NCBI RefSeq assembly: GCF_040144835.1
Contig: NZ_CP151632.1
Location: forward strand, 868,001 to 932,000
DNA: 64,000 bases
Reading direction: 5' to 3'
From: Microbacterium sp. LWS13-1.2
Lineage (GTDB): Bacteria; Actinomycetota; Actinomycetes; Actinomycetales; Microbacteriaceae
The notes below the pieces were generated by a model. It made no database searches, was not told the origin of the DNA, and worked only from the letters and a program-made list of their open reading frames with translations. Shown here piece by piece: positions 17,624 to 27,400 of this stretch. The position numbers and the translations under genes were made by a program. Numbering within the stretch: the first letter of the stretch is position 1; every line of letters begins with the position of its first letter.

Positions 17624-18946
17624 ATGGATCATTTCGACACGATCGTCGTCGGCGCGGGGGTCGCGGGGCTCACCGCGGCCCGCCTGCTCGTCGAGGCCGG
17701 GCGCGATGTCGTCGTGCTCGAGGCGCGCGACCGCGTCGGCGGCCGCGTGTCGACCGACCGCCGCTTCGGGCTCGTCACCGACATGGGTGCGTCCTGGATC
17801 CACGGGATCACCGGCTCGCCGGTCGCCGCCGCGGCCGAGGCGTTCGGCATGCGCACCGTCGAGTTCACCGTCGGCGGCTACCAGCCCGACAGCCGTCCGA
17901 TCGCGTACTACGGACCTGACGGCGTTCGATTGACGGATGTCGCCGCGCAGGCGTTCGTCGACGACATCCACGCGCTCGACGCCGCCCTGCTCGACGTGGT
18001 CGCGGCTTCCGCCCCCGACGCCTCCTACCGCGACGTCACCGAGACAGCCCTCGCCGCGCAGGGCTGGGACGCCGAACGCGCCGAGCGCGTGCGCGAGTAC
18101 CTGGAGCACCGCTCCGAGGAGCAGTACGGGGCCTGGATCGAGGACCTCGCCGCCCACGGCCTGGACGACGACACGATCGACGGCGACGAGGTCGTGTTCC
18201 CCGACGGGTACGACCGCCTCCCGCGGCGACTGGCCGAGGGCATCGACATCCGCCTCATCCATGTCGTCTCCCGCGTGCAGTGGTCGGCGGAGGGGGTCGT
18301 CGTGACCACCGACCACGGAGCCTTCTCGGCCGACACCGCCGTCGTCACCGTGCCGGTCGGCGTGCTGCAGTCCGATGACTTCGTCATCGAGCCCGCGCTC
18401 CCCGAGCCGGTCGCCGGCGCGCTGAGCCGGCTGCGCATGAACGCCTTCGAGAAGGTCTTCCTGCGTTTTCCCACCCGGTTCTGGGACGACGGCGTCTACG
18501 CGATCCGGCAGCAGGGGCCCGAGAGCCGGTGGTGGCACTCGTGGTACGACCTGACAGCGCTGCACGACACCCCGACGCTGCTGACGTTCGCCGCGGGACC
18601 TGCGGCCGTCGAGACGCGCGACTGGACCGAGGAGGAGATCGTCGAGTCGATCCTCGTGCAGCTGCGGCGTCTCTACGGCGATCGCGTCGAGAACCCGACA
18701 TCCGTGCACGTCACCGACTGGCAGGACGACCCGTGGTCGCACGGGTCTTACGCCTACATGACCGTGGGCTCGACGACCTCCGACCACGACGATCTCGCGA
18801 CGCCGGTCGGCGGCGTCCTGCATCTCGCCGGCGAGGCGACCTGGACCGATGACCCGGCCACCGTGACCGCGGCGCTGGCCTCCGGTCACCGCGCGGCGGC
18901 CGACGTCCTCGGCCACGACATCCCGATCGACACCGCCTGGACCTGA
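17624..18946 (+). CDS. Flavin monoamine oxidase family protein
   Basis: A 440-residue FAD-dependent amine oxidase. The FAD-binding Rossmann motif VVGAGVAGLTAARLL and the GG-doublet motif EARDRVGGRVSTD come first. DMGASWIHGITGSP follows, and near the C terminus WQDDPWSHGSYAYMTVGS with HLAGEATW binds the flavin. The family oxidises primary or polyamines to aldehydes with release of peroxide. I chose ATG 17624, 8 nt after AGGAGGA; a GTG two codons upstream is possible. It is divergent from the multicopper oxidase pair. Confidence 0.92.
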   Translation: MDHFDTIVVGAGVAGLTAARLLVEAGRDVVVLEARDRVGGRVSTDRRFGLVTDMGASWIHGITGSPVAAAAEAFGMRTVEFTVGGYQPDSRPIAYYGPDGVRLTDVAAQAFVDDIHALDAALLDVVAASAPDASYRDVTETALAAQGWDAERAERVREYLEHRSEEQYGAWIEDLAAHGLDDDTIDGDEVVFPDGYDRLPRRLAEGIDIRLIHVVSRVQWSAEGVVVTTDHGAFSADTAVVTVPVGVLQSDDFVIEPALPEPVAGALSRLRMNAFEKVFLRFPTRFWDDGVYAIRQQGPESRWWHSWYDLTALHDTPTLLTFAAGPAAVETRDWTEEEIVESILVQLRRLYGDRVENPTSVHVTDWQDDPWSHGSYAYMTVGSTTSDHDDLATPVGGVLHLAGEATWTDDPATVTAALASGHRAAADVLGHDIPIDTAWT

Positions 18947-18998
18947 GCGTTCGCCGTCATTTTCGCTTTCTCGCGGCGTTCAGGGCAGGCTTGGGCAG

Positions 18999-19796
18999 AT
19001 GCAGCGCACGGTCACCAGCACCATCGTCCTCGACATCACCGAGCCCGCCGACCTGGTCTTCTCGATCGCGGCGGCCGGCGTCTACGAGCTGAGCCGGGAG
19101 CGCGTCACCGCGACTCTGGACGGCGCACCCGTCTCCATCACCGAGCTGACCGACGTCCACTCCACTCGGCTGCATCGGGTGGAGAGCGGCATCGGCGAGC
19201 TGGTGATGAGCTACAACGCGACCATCGAGGGGGCGGCGACGCCGACGGCCCGCGACGACGTGGAGCTCCTCACCTACCTGCGCCCCAGCAGGTACTCCGA
19301 GTCGGACGCGCTCGCCGAGACCTCTGCCGCCGAGTTCCGCGGCATCCGTGGCGCGGCCGAGCTTCTGACGGCGGTGTCGTCGTGGGTCGGCACCCGCCTG
19401 AGCTATGTGCCGGGCTCCTCCCTCCCGACCGACGGCGCGGTGCGGACGCTGCTCGCGCGACGAGGCGTCTGCCGCGACTACTCCCACCTGTGCGTCGCGC
19501 TGCTGCGCGCACAGGGGGTGCCGGCACGGTCGGTCGCGGTATACGCGCCCGGGCTCGACCCGATGGACTTCCACGCGGTCGCCGAGGCGTGGGTGGACGG
19601 TGCGTGGCGGGCGGTCGACGCGACGACGCTCGCACCGCGCTCGACCCTCGTGAGGATCGCGACCGGCAGGGATGCCGCCGACACCGCGTTCCTCAACGTC
19701 ATCTCGGGCCGGGCCGACCTCGTGAGCATCGCGGTCGCCGCCGTCGCCGACGAATTGCCGGACGACGACCTCGACCAGCTGGCCAGCGTGCTCTGA
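18999..19796 (+). CDS. Transglutaminase-like family protein
   Basis: A 265-residue protein with an N-terminal beta domain (about 1-100) and a transglutaminase-like cysteine protease core. The catalytic triad is visible: Cys in RRGVCRDYSHLCVALLRAQG, His in DFHAVAEAWVDG and Asp in RAVDATTLAPRS. Such bacterial proteins are putative proteases or amidases of unknown substrate. It lies 52 nt downstream of the amine oxidase on the same strand. Confidence 0.88.
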   Translation: MQRTVTSTIVLDITEPADLVFSIAAAGVYELSRERVTATLDGAPVSITELTDVHSTRLHRVESGIGELVMSYNATIEGAATPTARDDVELLTYLRPSRYSESDALAETSAAEFRGIRGAAELLTAVSSWVGTRLSYVPGSSLPTDGAVRTLLARRGVCRDYSHLCVALLRAQGVPARSVAVYAPGLDPMDFHAVAEAWVDGAWRAVDATTLAPRSTLVRIATGRDAADTAFLNVISGRADLVSIAVAAVADELPDDDLDQLASVL

Positions 19797-19831
19797 CCAC
19801 GGAACGGCGGGTGTGATGGATCCGTGGGCTC

Positions 19832-20613
19832 TCAGGGTGCACGGAAGGCAGTGACCGTCTCAGACAGAGGGACAGGCTCTCCCTTCACGTCGAAGTACGC
19901 AGGATCTCCGACGACGACGGAGAGGTTCTCGTCGACGCTCCACATCGCCCCCCGGAACGTAGCTTGGCCCGCTCCGGTCCGCGCAACCGGAACCCACCTC
20001 GGTGTCTTCCGGAATCTGCACGGCTCTGAATCAGACGCCGTCCAAGCTTTCGGTCTGCCCGACGAAAATGGCGTAACTGTCGTTCGTAGCGACGTGCCGG
20101 ATCGTCGAAGGGTTCCCTCGGCTCGCCTACCTGAACCAGTCCCGCCCGCGGGTGGTCATCGGTTGTCTGCGGTTCGCCGAACTCGGGGATGTCCCGGTAT
20201 GCCCGCGACTCCGTCGGGCTGTCGAGGGACTCTGCCGATGTGGCGACAATCGCGGGACCGGGGATGAACGCCACCGCAAGATAGGTCACGGCCGGGGCCG
20301 CGACGAGCAGTCCCGTCCCGACCGCTGCGGCGCGACGCCAGCCGGCGGCCACCGCACCGATCGTGGCGGCACAGACGAGCACGACTGCGATCGTCGCCAG
20401 CAATGCAACGCCGGTGCGGTACGCGGGGATGCAGGACCTGGGCATCGGGTAGATCGCCGGGCAGACGATCGGTCCCCATGGAACGGCTGCGAACCAGATG
20501 ATCGCGATCGTCGCGACGCTGAGCGCCGATGCGACGATGACCAGTCGCCACCGGACGCGCTTCGGCGCGGTACTCCGGCTGGCAACGAGTCGCTCGCTCG
20601 TCGTCATGTGCAT
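19832..20613 (-). pseudogene. Degraded membrane-anchored protein gene with two frameshifts and a nonsense codon
   Basis: The first 150 codons encode a plausible membrane protein: basic N terminus, then three helices starting LVIVASALSVATIAIIWF, LLATIAVVLVCAATIGAVA and VGTGLLVAAPAVTYLAVAF. The coding sense then moves to the next frame near 20115, where STIRHVATNDSYAIFVGQ is readable. A TGA interrupts that frame at 20031-20033, followed by FRAVQIPEDTEVGSGCA. Near 19945 it shifts again to a third frame that reads WSVDENLSVVVGDPAYF and ends at 19832. The composite has the layout of actinobacterial membrane-anchored extracytoplasmic proteins of unknown role. The three lesions argue for real decay rather than one sequencing error. 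Confidence 0.7.
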
Positions 20614-20740
20614 CCCGATCTGACGGTGTTGCTTTCGGATACGGGACTGCTGCCGATGCTCTGGCGCAAGGCTAGCGCCCGCCAGCGCCGTACAATGACG
20701 GCCGCCCCCAAAACGGCATGTATGGAGGTCGCTTCCCCGT

Positions 20741-21154
20741 TCAGCTCACGCAACGCACGGTGTTCACTGCGCCGTAGACATTCGCGTAGCTGCCTGCGTG
20801 GGCAGTGGCGTGCACCGTGGTTCCCGACCGGGCCTGCGCGTCGCCGGTAGGTCGGTCGTTCGCGATGGACCGGACCGTGAACGCGGCGACGGTCGGATTG
20901 CCGCACGAGCTCCACGAGAGCTTCGCGCCCTGGGCGCCATATCCGTCGAAGACGCACACGTTGCTGGTCGCGCAGCCACCAGGGTCGCGAGTGAAGTCAA
21001 TGACGTCGAACATGATCATCCGGTCGGGCGAGGGCCGCTTTACGGCCACCGTAACCTGCCACTCGGCCCCACCGCACCGGGATAAGAGGTCACGGAGAAG
21101 GTCTGTAAGGAATCGGCCGCTCGCGCAAAAGGCCCTCGCGAGCGCGCACCCCAC
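20741..21154 (-). pseudogene. Remnant of a small secreted Cys-containing (peptidase inhibitor I36-like) protein
   Basis: The C-terminal 90 codons read like a secreted beta/gamma-crystallin-type protein: CATSNVCVFDGYGAQGAKLS, then SSCGNPTVAAFTVRSIAND and NVYGAVNTVRCVS, with four paired-looking cysteines. The part before this lacks a signal peptide and looks random, so the 5' end seems lost. A start at the ATG at 21019 would give a cytosolic fragment. The gene lies next to another decayed gene. Assignment to the I36 family is tentative. Confidence 0.4.
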
Positions 21155-21205
21155 CGGCGAGGAGACCTGTCACATTCGATCAGGTAGCCACTCGATTGGA
21201 AAGCC

Positions 21206-21418
21206 ATGACAGACAACCGTTCATCGACCACGACAGTCGTCGAATACCTGCTCTGGACTCTCTTCACCCTGTTCCTCGCGGTCGGCGCATGGCTCGGCAT
21301 CGCCCTCCCGCTGCTGTTCGGGAAAACAGACCGGCTTCCGATCGCGCTTCTCGCCCTCGCGGCCGCCGTGACAGCCATCGGCGTCAACATCGCCGTGCAC
21401 TACCGCTCAGCTCGCTAG
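21206..21418 (+). CDS. Small two-helix membrane protein
   Basis: A 70-residue protein with two transmembrane helices (about residues 12-34 and 43-63) and short polar ends, MTDNRSSTT and HYRSAR. A GGAAAG site precedes the ATG. I do not recognise a family. It stands alone between the decayed region and the aldolase gene that converges on it. Confidence 0.65.
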   Translation: MTDNRSSTTTVVEYLLWTLFTLFLAVGAWLGIALPLLFGKTDRLPIALLALAAAVTAIGVNIAVHYRSAR

Positions 21419-21449
21419 GCGAGCGGACCCGCCGGGACGAGCTCGCCGA

Positions 21450-22187
21450 TCAGCGAAGTGCGCCCACCCGAGAGTCGTAGGCGTCCTTGGCGGCCCGTGC
21501 TCCGATGCCGAACGACGCGTACTGGACGCCCAGAATGATGCGCGACGCGCCTCGGCTGATCGCCCAGTCGAGCTCATCCTGCGCCCATCCGGCACACATC
21601 CACGGCTTCTGGGCTGCCTGGATCGCGTCGACGATCCGATTCATGTCGGCGAGATCCGCCTCACTGCGGGTGTACATCCCCCGCCCCCTGCTCATCGACA
21701 GGTCCGCCTGACCGATCATCAGCCCGTCGACGGTACTGAGCGCCGCGATCTTCTCGATGTCCGCCAGCGCATCGGACTCTTCGATGAGCGGGAAGCTCAG
21801 GGTCCCGGCATCCGCTGCCGCAACCGCCTCCGCCGTCATCGGACCCCACGTCGTGTTCCGACCGCTCGCGAGGCTGCGCGTGCCCACCGGCGGGTACTTC
21901 GCATACTCGGTCACTGTCCGAGCATGCGCCAGGCCCCCGATGTGCGGAACGATCACGCCCGTGCAGCCGAAGTCGAGAGCCTGCTGAATGGGCTCGCGAT
22001 CCGGACCGATGACCTTGGCGAACACCTCTAGCCCGAGCCCGAGGAGGAGCGGAACGTGGCGCGAGAGTGTCGCAAGGTCGAACATTCCGTGCTCAAGATC
22101 GAGCATGACGAAGTCAAACTCCAGATCGGCGATGATCTCCGCTGCAGGAACGCTGTTGTCCGCGAGCCAGAATCCAGTTTTTGTCAT
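21450..22187 (-). CDS. HpcH/HpaI-family aldolase
   Basis: A 245-residue class II, metal-dependent pyruvate aldolase. Characteristic blocks are DFVMLDLEHGMFDL near the start, then AKVIGPDREPIQQALDFGCTG with VIVPHIGGLAHA, FPLIEESDALADIEKIAALS carrying the metal-binding Glu, and VDGLMIGQADLSMS with the metal-binding Asp. Family members cleave 2-keto-3-deoxy acids or 4-hydroxy-2-oxo acids to pyruvate plus an aldehyde. The ATG at 22187 has only a weak ribosome site; a GTG four codons upstream is possible. It is the last gene of the ABC importer operon, 55 nt after the FMN oxidase gene. Confidence 0.88.
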   Translation of the reverse strand: MTKTGFWLADNSVPAAEIIADLEFDFVMLDLEHGMFDLATLSRHVPLLLGLGLEVFAKVIGPDREPIQQALDFGCTGVIVPHIGGLAHARTVTEYAKYPPVGTRSLASGRNTTWGPMTAEAVAAADAGTLSFPLIEESDALADIEKIAALSTVDGLMIGQADLSMSRGRGMYTRSEADLADMNRIVDAIQAAQKPWMCAGWAQDELDWAISRGASRIILGVQYASFGIGARAAKDAYDSRVGALR

Positions 22188-22242
22188 TCGATGAACCACT
22201 TTCTTTGTTCGGTGAGATTTCGCTGCAGATCCGCGTCGCCGA

Positions 22243-23463
22243 TCAGACGCCTTGCCTCGCGGTGGTGCGCGTGTGCCGCAGATCGGTATCGATGAGGAAT
22301 CCATCCGGAAGCACCAGATCGTCGATGGTCACGTCGCGGATGGAGGATTTGCCCAGCGATACCAGACCGCGCTCGATGGTGCCGCGGAAGCTCTCGAGGA
22401 CCTCGTACACGCCCCGCTCTCCATCAGCGGCGAGTGCATAGAACCACGGTCGCCCGATCATCACCGTCGAGGCACCCAGTGCGAGAGCTTTGAGCACGTC
22501 CGTACCACGGCGCACGCCGCTGTCGTAGACGACCTCGACCTGATCCCCGACTGCGCTGACGACCGACGGCAGGAACCGCAGCGGTGAAGGAGTCGTGTCG
22601 AGGTTGTTCCCTCCGTGATTGGACACGCTGATCGCGGTCGCCCCCGCGTCCACAGCACGCCGCGCGTCGTCCGCCGCAACGATGCCCTTGACCATGAGCG
22701 GGCCACCCCAGAGTCCCGCGAGCCACGCGACGTCGTCCCAGGTCGGCACCGCTGTCCCGAGCCACTCCATCAGGCCACCCACTAGGGTCGGGACCGGGCC
22801 GCCGACGGTACCCATGTTGGGGGCGTTCAGGCCCGGCAACGTGCGCTGCTTAACATAGCGCAGGAACCACGTGGGGTGACTGGCCGCCATGGGTGCATAC
22901 TTCACGAGCGTCGCGAGATTGATCCCATCCGGGTACACCGGCGAGCCCCAGTCCCGCGGGTTGTACGCGACGCGGGTGGCCGAGAGGTCGATGGTGAGGA
23001 TCAGCCCCTTCACCCCTGCCTTCCGGCAGCGCTCTACCCGCGCCGCGATGACGTCGCGATCGCCGGACCAATAGAGCTGCGCGAAGGACCGCGAGTTCGC
23101 CTTGGTCACTTCTTCGATGCCGACGGAAGCGACGTTGCTCAGCCCGATCGCGGTACCGGCGCGCTCGGCCGCGCGTGCGACACCGACTTCGCCATCCGGG
23201 TGCATCGCAAATGCCGCAGCCGGGGACACGACGACCGGCATTTCGATCTGCTGGCCCATGAACGTCGCCGCCAGATCGAGCTGAGCCGGCAGCGCGACGC
23301 CGACGCGCGGAATCATGCCGATCTGCGTGAAGGCGGCGAGGTTGCCGCTCATCGTGGCGCCGGAATCGCTCCCCGCCTCGAGCGCATCGTAGACGTCCTT
23401 GGGCAGCAGCCTCTTCGCCTTGATATGCGCCTCGTTGACGGACTCGAGTGGCTTGTGAGCCAT
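22243..23463 (-). CDS. FMN-dependent alpha-hydroxy-acid oxidase-like protein, MftD subfamily
   Basis: A 406-residue TIM-barrel flavoprotein of the lactate/glycolate oxidase superfamily. The catalytic His lies in AISVSNHGGNNLDTTPS and the FMN phosphate site in YDSGVRRGTDVLKALALGA, followed by STVMIGRPWFYALAADGERG. The NNLD variant, together with NPRDWGSPVYPDGINL and LWGGPLMVKGIVAADDA, is shared with MftD, which oxidises the mycofactocin precursor, more than with classical LldD. No other mft genes are seen here; instead it sits between an ABC importer and an aldolase. It probably oxidises a 2-hydroxy acid made in this pathway (inference). Confidence 0.85.
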   Translation of the reverse strand: MAHKPLESVNEAHIKAKRLLPKDVYDALEAGSDSGATMSGNLAAFTQIGMIPRVGVALPAQLDLAATFMGQQIEMPVVVSPAAAFAMHPDGEVGVARAAERAGTAIGLSNVASVGIEEVTKANSRSFAQLYWSGDRDVIAARVERCRKAGVKGLILTIDLSATRVAYNPRDWGSPVYPDGINLATLVKYAPMAASHPTWFLRYVKQRTLPGLNAPNMGTVGGPVPTLVGGLMEWLGTAVPTWDDVAWLAGLWGGPLMVKGIVAADDARRAVDAGATAISVSNHGGNNLDTTPSPLRFLPSVVSAVGDQVEVVYDSGVRRGTDVLKALALGASTVMIGRPWFYALAADGERGVYEVLESFRGTIERGLVSLGKSSIRDVTIDDLVLPDGFLIDTDLRHTRTTARQGV

Positions 23464-23532
23464 GTCTTCTCCTAGTTTCTCGTTTGTGTGGATGTCGCGT
23501 CGTTACTGACGGACCGTTCGCGGTCAGTCACC

Positions 23533-24552
23533 TTACTGAGTAACCAGTGGCAGGTCATCGAGGCTGTAGGAACGGTCGTCGGGTGCCACGTAGGAGTCGA
23601 GGTTGGCCTTGGTCCAGAACGTCGACTTGACCACGAGCTCCTTGTCGGGGTTGCCGTCCTGAATGTCTTTCGCCGCTTTGACGACGGCGGCGCCGGTTGC
23701 GGTCGTGTTGGGGTCCCACGTCCCCGTCAGCCGGCCCTGCTTGATGGCCTGAATGGCATCGTCGTCACCGTTCGTGCCCACGAGGATGATCCCCGGGCTC
23801 GTGCCGTCGGAAATGGTGCCGCCTGATTGGATGATGGCTGCCGAGATGCCGAGCGCCGAAGCGTCGTTGTAGCTCCAGAAGGCATCGACTCCGGGGTACT
23901 TCGACAGCATGTCGGCCGCGAGGCTGGATGCCGCGGCAGGGTCATCCGTCATGTTGTCGGTCTCATTCACCACCTCCAGTCCGGCAGCCTCGGCTGCCTC
24001 GACGAAGCAGGCGACGTTGGCCTGGAGCGAGGCCACGGGAGGGCCACCCATGACCAGGATCTTTCCGCCGGGGTGCGCTTTCGCGATCATCTGCGCGGTC
24101 AGCTTGTTCGGCGCGTCGTCCGCCTCGCAGAGGTACACCTCCCAGAACACGCTCGTCGTGAACTCGGGCGAACGGTCGTTGACGCCGATCAGAGGAACAT
24201 TGGCAGCCTTTGCCTGCGCGAAAGTTCCCTGCATCGCGCCCATGTCCAAGGTCCACAGTGCGAGCACGTTGTCCCCCTTCTGCAGCATCGTCTGCATGTC
24301 GGACGACTGCTTATCAGCGGACAGGTTCGCGTCGAGGATGTCGGTCTTCCAACCCAGATCCGCCGCTGCCCCGATCATGCCATTGGTGATTGCCTGCTGC
24401 CCCTGCTGTGACTGCACCGGCGCGGCGTAGCCGATCGTCCATGCATCCGATGCGGCGGTGGCATCGGAGTCGGATGCGCCGCTGCACCCTGCCAGGAGCA
24501 CGGATGATGCTGCGATACCGATGACGGCGGTAGTCAGTTTTGAGTTCCTCAT
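23533..24552 (-). CDS. Sugar-type ABC transporter substrate-binding lipoprotein (RbsB-like)
   Basis: A 339-residue periplasmic-binding-protein type I lipoprotein. The signal peptide ends in the lipobox LLAGCSG with the lipidated Cys at residue 23. The mature part has the two-lobe RbsB fold, e.g. ITNGMIGAAADLGWKTDIL, GKILVMGGPPVASLQANVAC and DAFWSYNDASALGISAAII. It delivers its ligand to the permease and ATPase encoded just upstream. The ligand is unknown; the neighbouring aldolase and oxidase suggest a sugar acid or related organic acid. Confidence 0.9.
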   Translation of the reverse strand: MRNSKLTTAVIGIAASSVLLAGCSGASDSDATAASDAWTIGYAAPVQSQQGQQAITNGMIGAAADLGWKTDILDANLSADKQSSDMQTMLQKGDNVLALWTLDMGAMQGTFAQAKAANVPLIGVNDRSPEFTTSVFWEVYLCEADDAPNKLTAQMIAKAHPGGKILVMGGPPVASLQANVACFVEAAEAAGLEVVNETDNMTDDPAAASSLAADMLSKYPGVDAFWSYNDASALGISAAIIQSGGTISDGTSPGIILVGTNGDDDAIQAIKQGRLTGTWDPNTTATGAAVVKAAKDIQDGNPDKELVVKSTFWTKANLDSYVAPDDRSYSLDDLPLVTQ

Positions 24553-24624
24553 GAGATTCCTGTTCGTCGTACTGTCGGGATGGGGATAACGCGTGCGACG
24601 GTCGTGCCGTCGAGGGATACAGGA

Positions 24625-25653
24625 TCAGGCGCTGCTGAGCTTCTTTCGTCGAAACACGCCCCTGTCGCGAGCCACTCCAAGCGCCACGGCGAGGATCAGA
24701 ACGGCTCCGTTGACTGCTCCGCGCCAGAACGACGAGACATTCGTCAGGGTCAGGCCGTTCTGGATGATGCCGAGGAAGAACACACCGATGACGGTGCCGA
24801 GCACGCCGCCTTCACCGCCCGAGTACGCCGTTCCTCCGATGAGCACGGCCGCGAGAACGGTCAGCAGGAGCGTCCCGTCGAATGTCGGCGCAGCACCGGT
24901 CAGACGACCCACTTGAATGAGGCTCGCCAGCGCGGCGGACAACCCGGAGATGAGATAGACGAGCAACGAGGTCATCTGCACGTTGATGCCGTTCAATCGC
25001 GCTGCTTCGCGGTTCGAGCCGATCGCGAAGACCGCGCGGCCGAATATCGTGAACTTCAGCACCAGCACGGCGGCGACCACGAGGATTACGTCGAGAACGA
25101 GGAGAAGAGGCACGCCCAAGGCGGAGCCCAGCATGAAGCTGTAGATCGGCTGGAACCCGGCGATGTCGAAGACATTGATGGTCTTGCCATCGCTCACGAC
25201 CAGCGCCAGGCTGGCGAAGACGGACGCCGTCCCCAGGGTCACCACCAGAAAGGGGATGCGCCCGAAGTTGATCAGGACACCGTTGAGAGCGCCGAACAAG
25301 CAGCCGATGATCAGTGTGGCGAGCACCGCAGGCAGAGCATCGAATCCACTCTGCAACATCAGGCAGAAAGCGACACCGCTGGCGGCTCCCGCCGCCACGA
25401 CGGACAGATCCAGGCCGCCGGAGAGCAGGACGAAGGTCGTTCCGACGGCGAGTATCAGAACCGCGCTATTGGCGCTGATGAGATTGGTGAAATTGCCGAC
25501 GGTGAAGAAGATGGGCTGAGTGAAGCCCAGAGCGATGCACAGAACGACGATTCCGGCGATCGCACCGGTACTCGGCCCGGTTGCTCGGAGCAGCCGCGAA
25601 ATCAGTGGTGCGCGAGCAGGAGCGAGCGGCCGCTCGTCAACGTGAATCGTCAT
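24625..25653 (-). CDS. Sugar-type ABC transporter permease (RbsC-like)
   Basis: A 342-residue inner-membrane permease of the BPD_transp_2 family with 8-10 transmembrane helices. Signatures include AVLILAVGTTFVLLSGGLDL in the fourth segment, GALNGVLINFGRIPFLVVTL and the cytoplasmic coupling stretch FAIGSNREAARLNGINV. AVLIGGTAYSGGEGGVLGTV near the end is also typical. I start it at the ATG at 25653, preceded by GAAAGG, not the ATG 17 codons upstream that overlaps the ATPase gene. It lies 22 nt after the ATPase gene. Confidence 0.9.
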   Translation of the reverse strand: MTIHVDERPLAPARAPLISRLLRATGPSTGAIAGIVVLCIALGFTQPIFFTVGNFTNLISANSAVLILAVGTTFVLLSGGLDLSVVAAGAASGVAFCLMLQSGFDALPAVLATLIIGCLFGALNGVLINFGRIPFLVVTLGTASVFASLALVVSDGKTINVFDIAGFQPIYSFMLGSALGVPLLLVLDVILVVAAVLVLKFTIFGRAVFAIGSNREAARLNGINVQMTSLLVYLISGLSAALASLIQVGRLTGAAPTFDGTLLLTVLAAVLIGGTAYSGGEGGVLGTVIGVFFLGIIQNGLTLTNVSSFWRGAVNGAVLILAVALGVARDRGVFRRKKLSSA

Positions 25654-25675
25654 GATCGAAGACCTTTCGGGGGAA

Positions 25676-27262
25676 TCACTTGGTGGATGAGTGAAGATGG
25701 CCACTCACGGCGAGGGCGCCCAGAGCCTCCTCGGAGATGTCTGTGCCCGACAGCTCGCCGGCGACCTCCCCATGGAAGAACACCCCGATCCGATCGGCGA
25801 GCCCGATCAGTTCCGGCAACTCCGACGAAATCAGCACGATCGCAGCGCCTTCTGTTGCCAGTTGCTGTAGGAAGGCGTAGATCGCGCTCTTGGATCCCAC
25901 GTCGACACCGCGGGTCGGCTCGTTAAGCACGTAGACCGGGCAGTTGCGCGCGAAGGTGCGACCGAGGATGGCCTTCTGCTGGTTGCCTCCTGAGAGCAGG
26001 GCAATTCTCTGGTCGGCAGACGACGTCTTGACGCCGTATCTTGAGATCGCGCTCTTGACCTTGTCCCGCTCGACTCGGGAGCGGATGACGCCCAGGCTCG
26101 CGATCGACTCCCGCCACGCGATCGTCATGTTCTCGGCGACGCTGCGCACGGGCAGCAGCGCCGCACGGCGACGATCGTCCGGCACATAGCCGATACCTGT
26201 GCGCATCACTGAGCGTGGGTCGCCCAGCTTGACCACGACGCCATTAACCGTCACGGTTCCCTGCGCCGCGATGGCGCCCCCGAGCGCCATCGCCAACTCC
26301 GCCTTTCCGGAGCCGACGAGACCGGCGATACCCAGAATCTCACCGGACCGAACGACCAGCTCCGTCGGCTTCAGCTCTCCATCGCTCTGCCGCAGTCCGG
26401 AGACACTCAGAACGGTCGATCCGATGCTCGAGGTACGGGAGCCGTAGTAGTCACCCAGCTCGCGCCCGACCATCATCGTGACGAGCTGTCGTTCCGGCGT
26501 TTCCGGCAGATCGACGGTGCCCACGACGCGACCGTCGCGAAGGACCGTGGCTCGGTGGGCGGTCGAGTAGAGCTCGGGCATACGGTGCGAGATCATCAGA
26601 ACAGCCACGCCGCGCCTGGCGAGCTCTCGCACGATACTGAGGAGGCGGTCGGTGGCCTTCTCTGACAGCGAACTCGTGGCTTCGTCGAGAATGAGCAGAC
26701 GGGCCTTGGACGAGATGGCGCGTGCGATTTCGACTTCTTGCTGCAGTTCGACGCTCAGGTCCCGAACCAGCGTGTCGACGTCGATGTGCACGCCCAACTC
26801 GTCGAGGACCTCTCGAGCGCGGCGGCGGGCCGTCCGCCAGTCGATGAGTCCGCCGCGACCTCGCGGCAACCGGCCGAGCAGGACGTTCTCGGTCACCGTG
26901 AGGGTTTGGGCCAAGGTCAGCTCTTGACTGATCATGACGATTCCCAACCCGAGCGCCATGTGCGGATTGACAATCTTGAGCTCGATGCCATCGACGAGAA
27001 TGCTGCCCTCGTCGGGCTGCTCGACACCCCCGATGATCTTGGACAGTGTGGACTTTCCCGAGCCGTTCTCACCTGTGAGGGCCACGATGTCTCCTGCCGA
27101 GATCGTGAGACTCGCATTGGCTACCGCCACCACTCCGGGAAACCGCTTCACCAGATTGCGCACCTCGATGAGCGGGGCCGGGATGCCGTGGTCGGCGATG
27201 CCGTGGTCGGCGATGCCTGCCTTCGGACGTCGCGAAAGTGCCGACTCAGAGGAGGGGGTCAT
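25676..27262 (-). CDS. Sugar-type ABC transporter ATP-binding protein (RbsA/MglA-like)
   Basis: A 528-residue tandem ATPase with two nucleotide-binding domains. Domain one has Walker A GENGSGKSTLSKIIGG, a signature replaced by LSVELQQEVEIARAIS, and Walker B LLILDEATSSL. Domain two has the degenerate Walker A GLVGSGKAELAMALGG, a signature LSGGNQQKAILGRT and PVYVLNEPTRGVDVGSK. The N-terminal tail holds the repeat GIADHGIADHGIP, from a 15-bp tandem duplication at about 27187-27216, which could change in length. It energises the adjacent permease. It follows the LysR gene by 138 nt. Confidence 0.92.
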   Translation of the reverse strand: MTPSSESALSRRPKAGIADHGIADHGIPAPLIEVRNLVKRFPGVVAVANASLTISAGDIVALTGENGSGKSTLSKIIGGVEQPDEGSILVDGIELKIVNPHMALGLGIVMISQELTLAQTLTVTENVLLGRLPRGRGGLIDWRTARRRAREVLDELGVHIDVDTLVRDLSVELQQEVEIARAISSKARLLILDEATSSLSEKATDRLLSIVRELARRGVAVLMISHRMPELYSTAHRATVLRDGRVVGTVDLPETPERQLVTMMVGRELGDYYGSRTSSIGSTVLSVSGLRQSDGELKPTELVVRSGEILGIAGLVGSGKAELAMALGGAIAAQGTVTVNGVVVKLGDPRSVMRTGIGYVPDDRRRAALLPVRSVAENMTIAWRESIASLGVIRSRVERDKVKSAISRYGVKTSSADQRIALLSGGNQQKAILGRTFARNCPVYVLNEPTRGVDVGSKSAIYAFLQQLATEGAAIVLISSELPELIGLADRIGVFFHGEVAGELSGTDISEEALGALAVSGHLHSSTK

Positions 27263-27400
27263 GGCATCATGCTGGGCGGACTCACCAGTGGCGGTCCAAT
27301 GCCTGTTCCGTCCTGGTTATGCCTGAAATGGCATGGCGCGAACCTCAGCTATGCGCATGACGTCGAGCGCGTCACTCTCGACAGTTCCGCGGTGGCGCGG

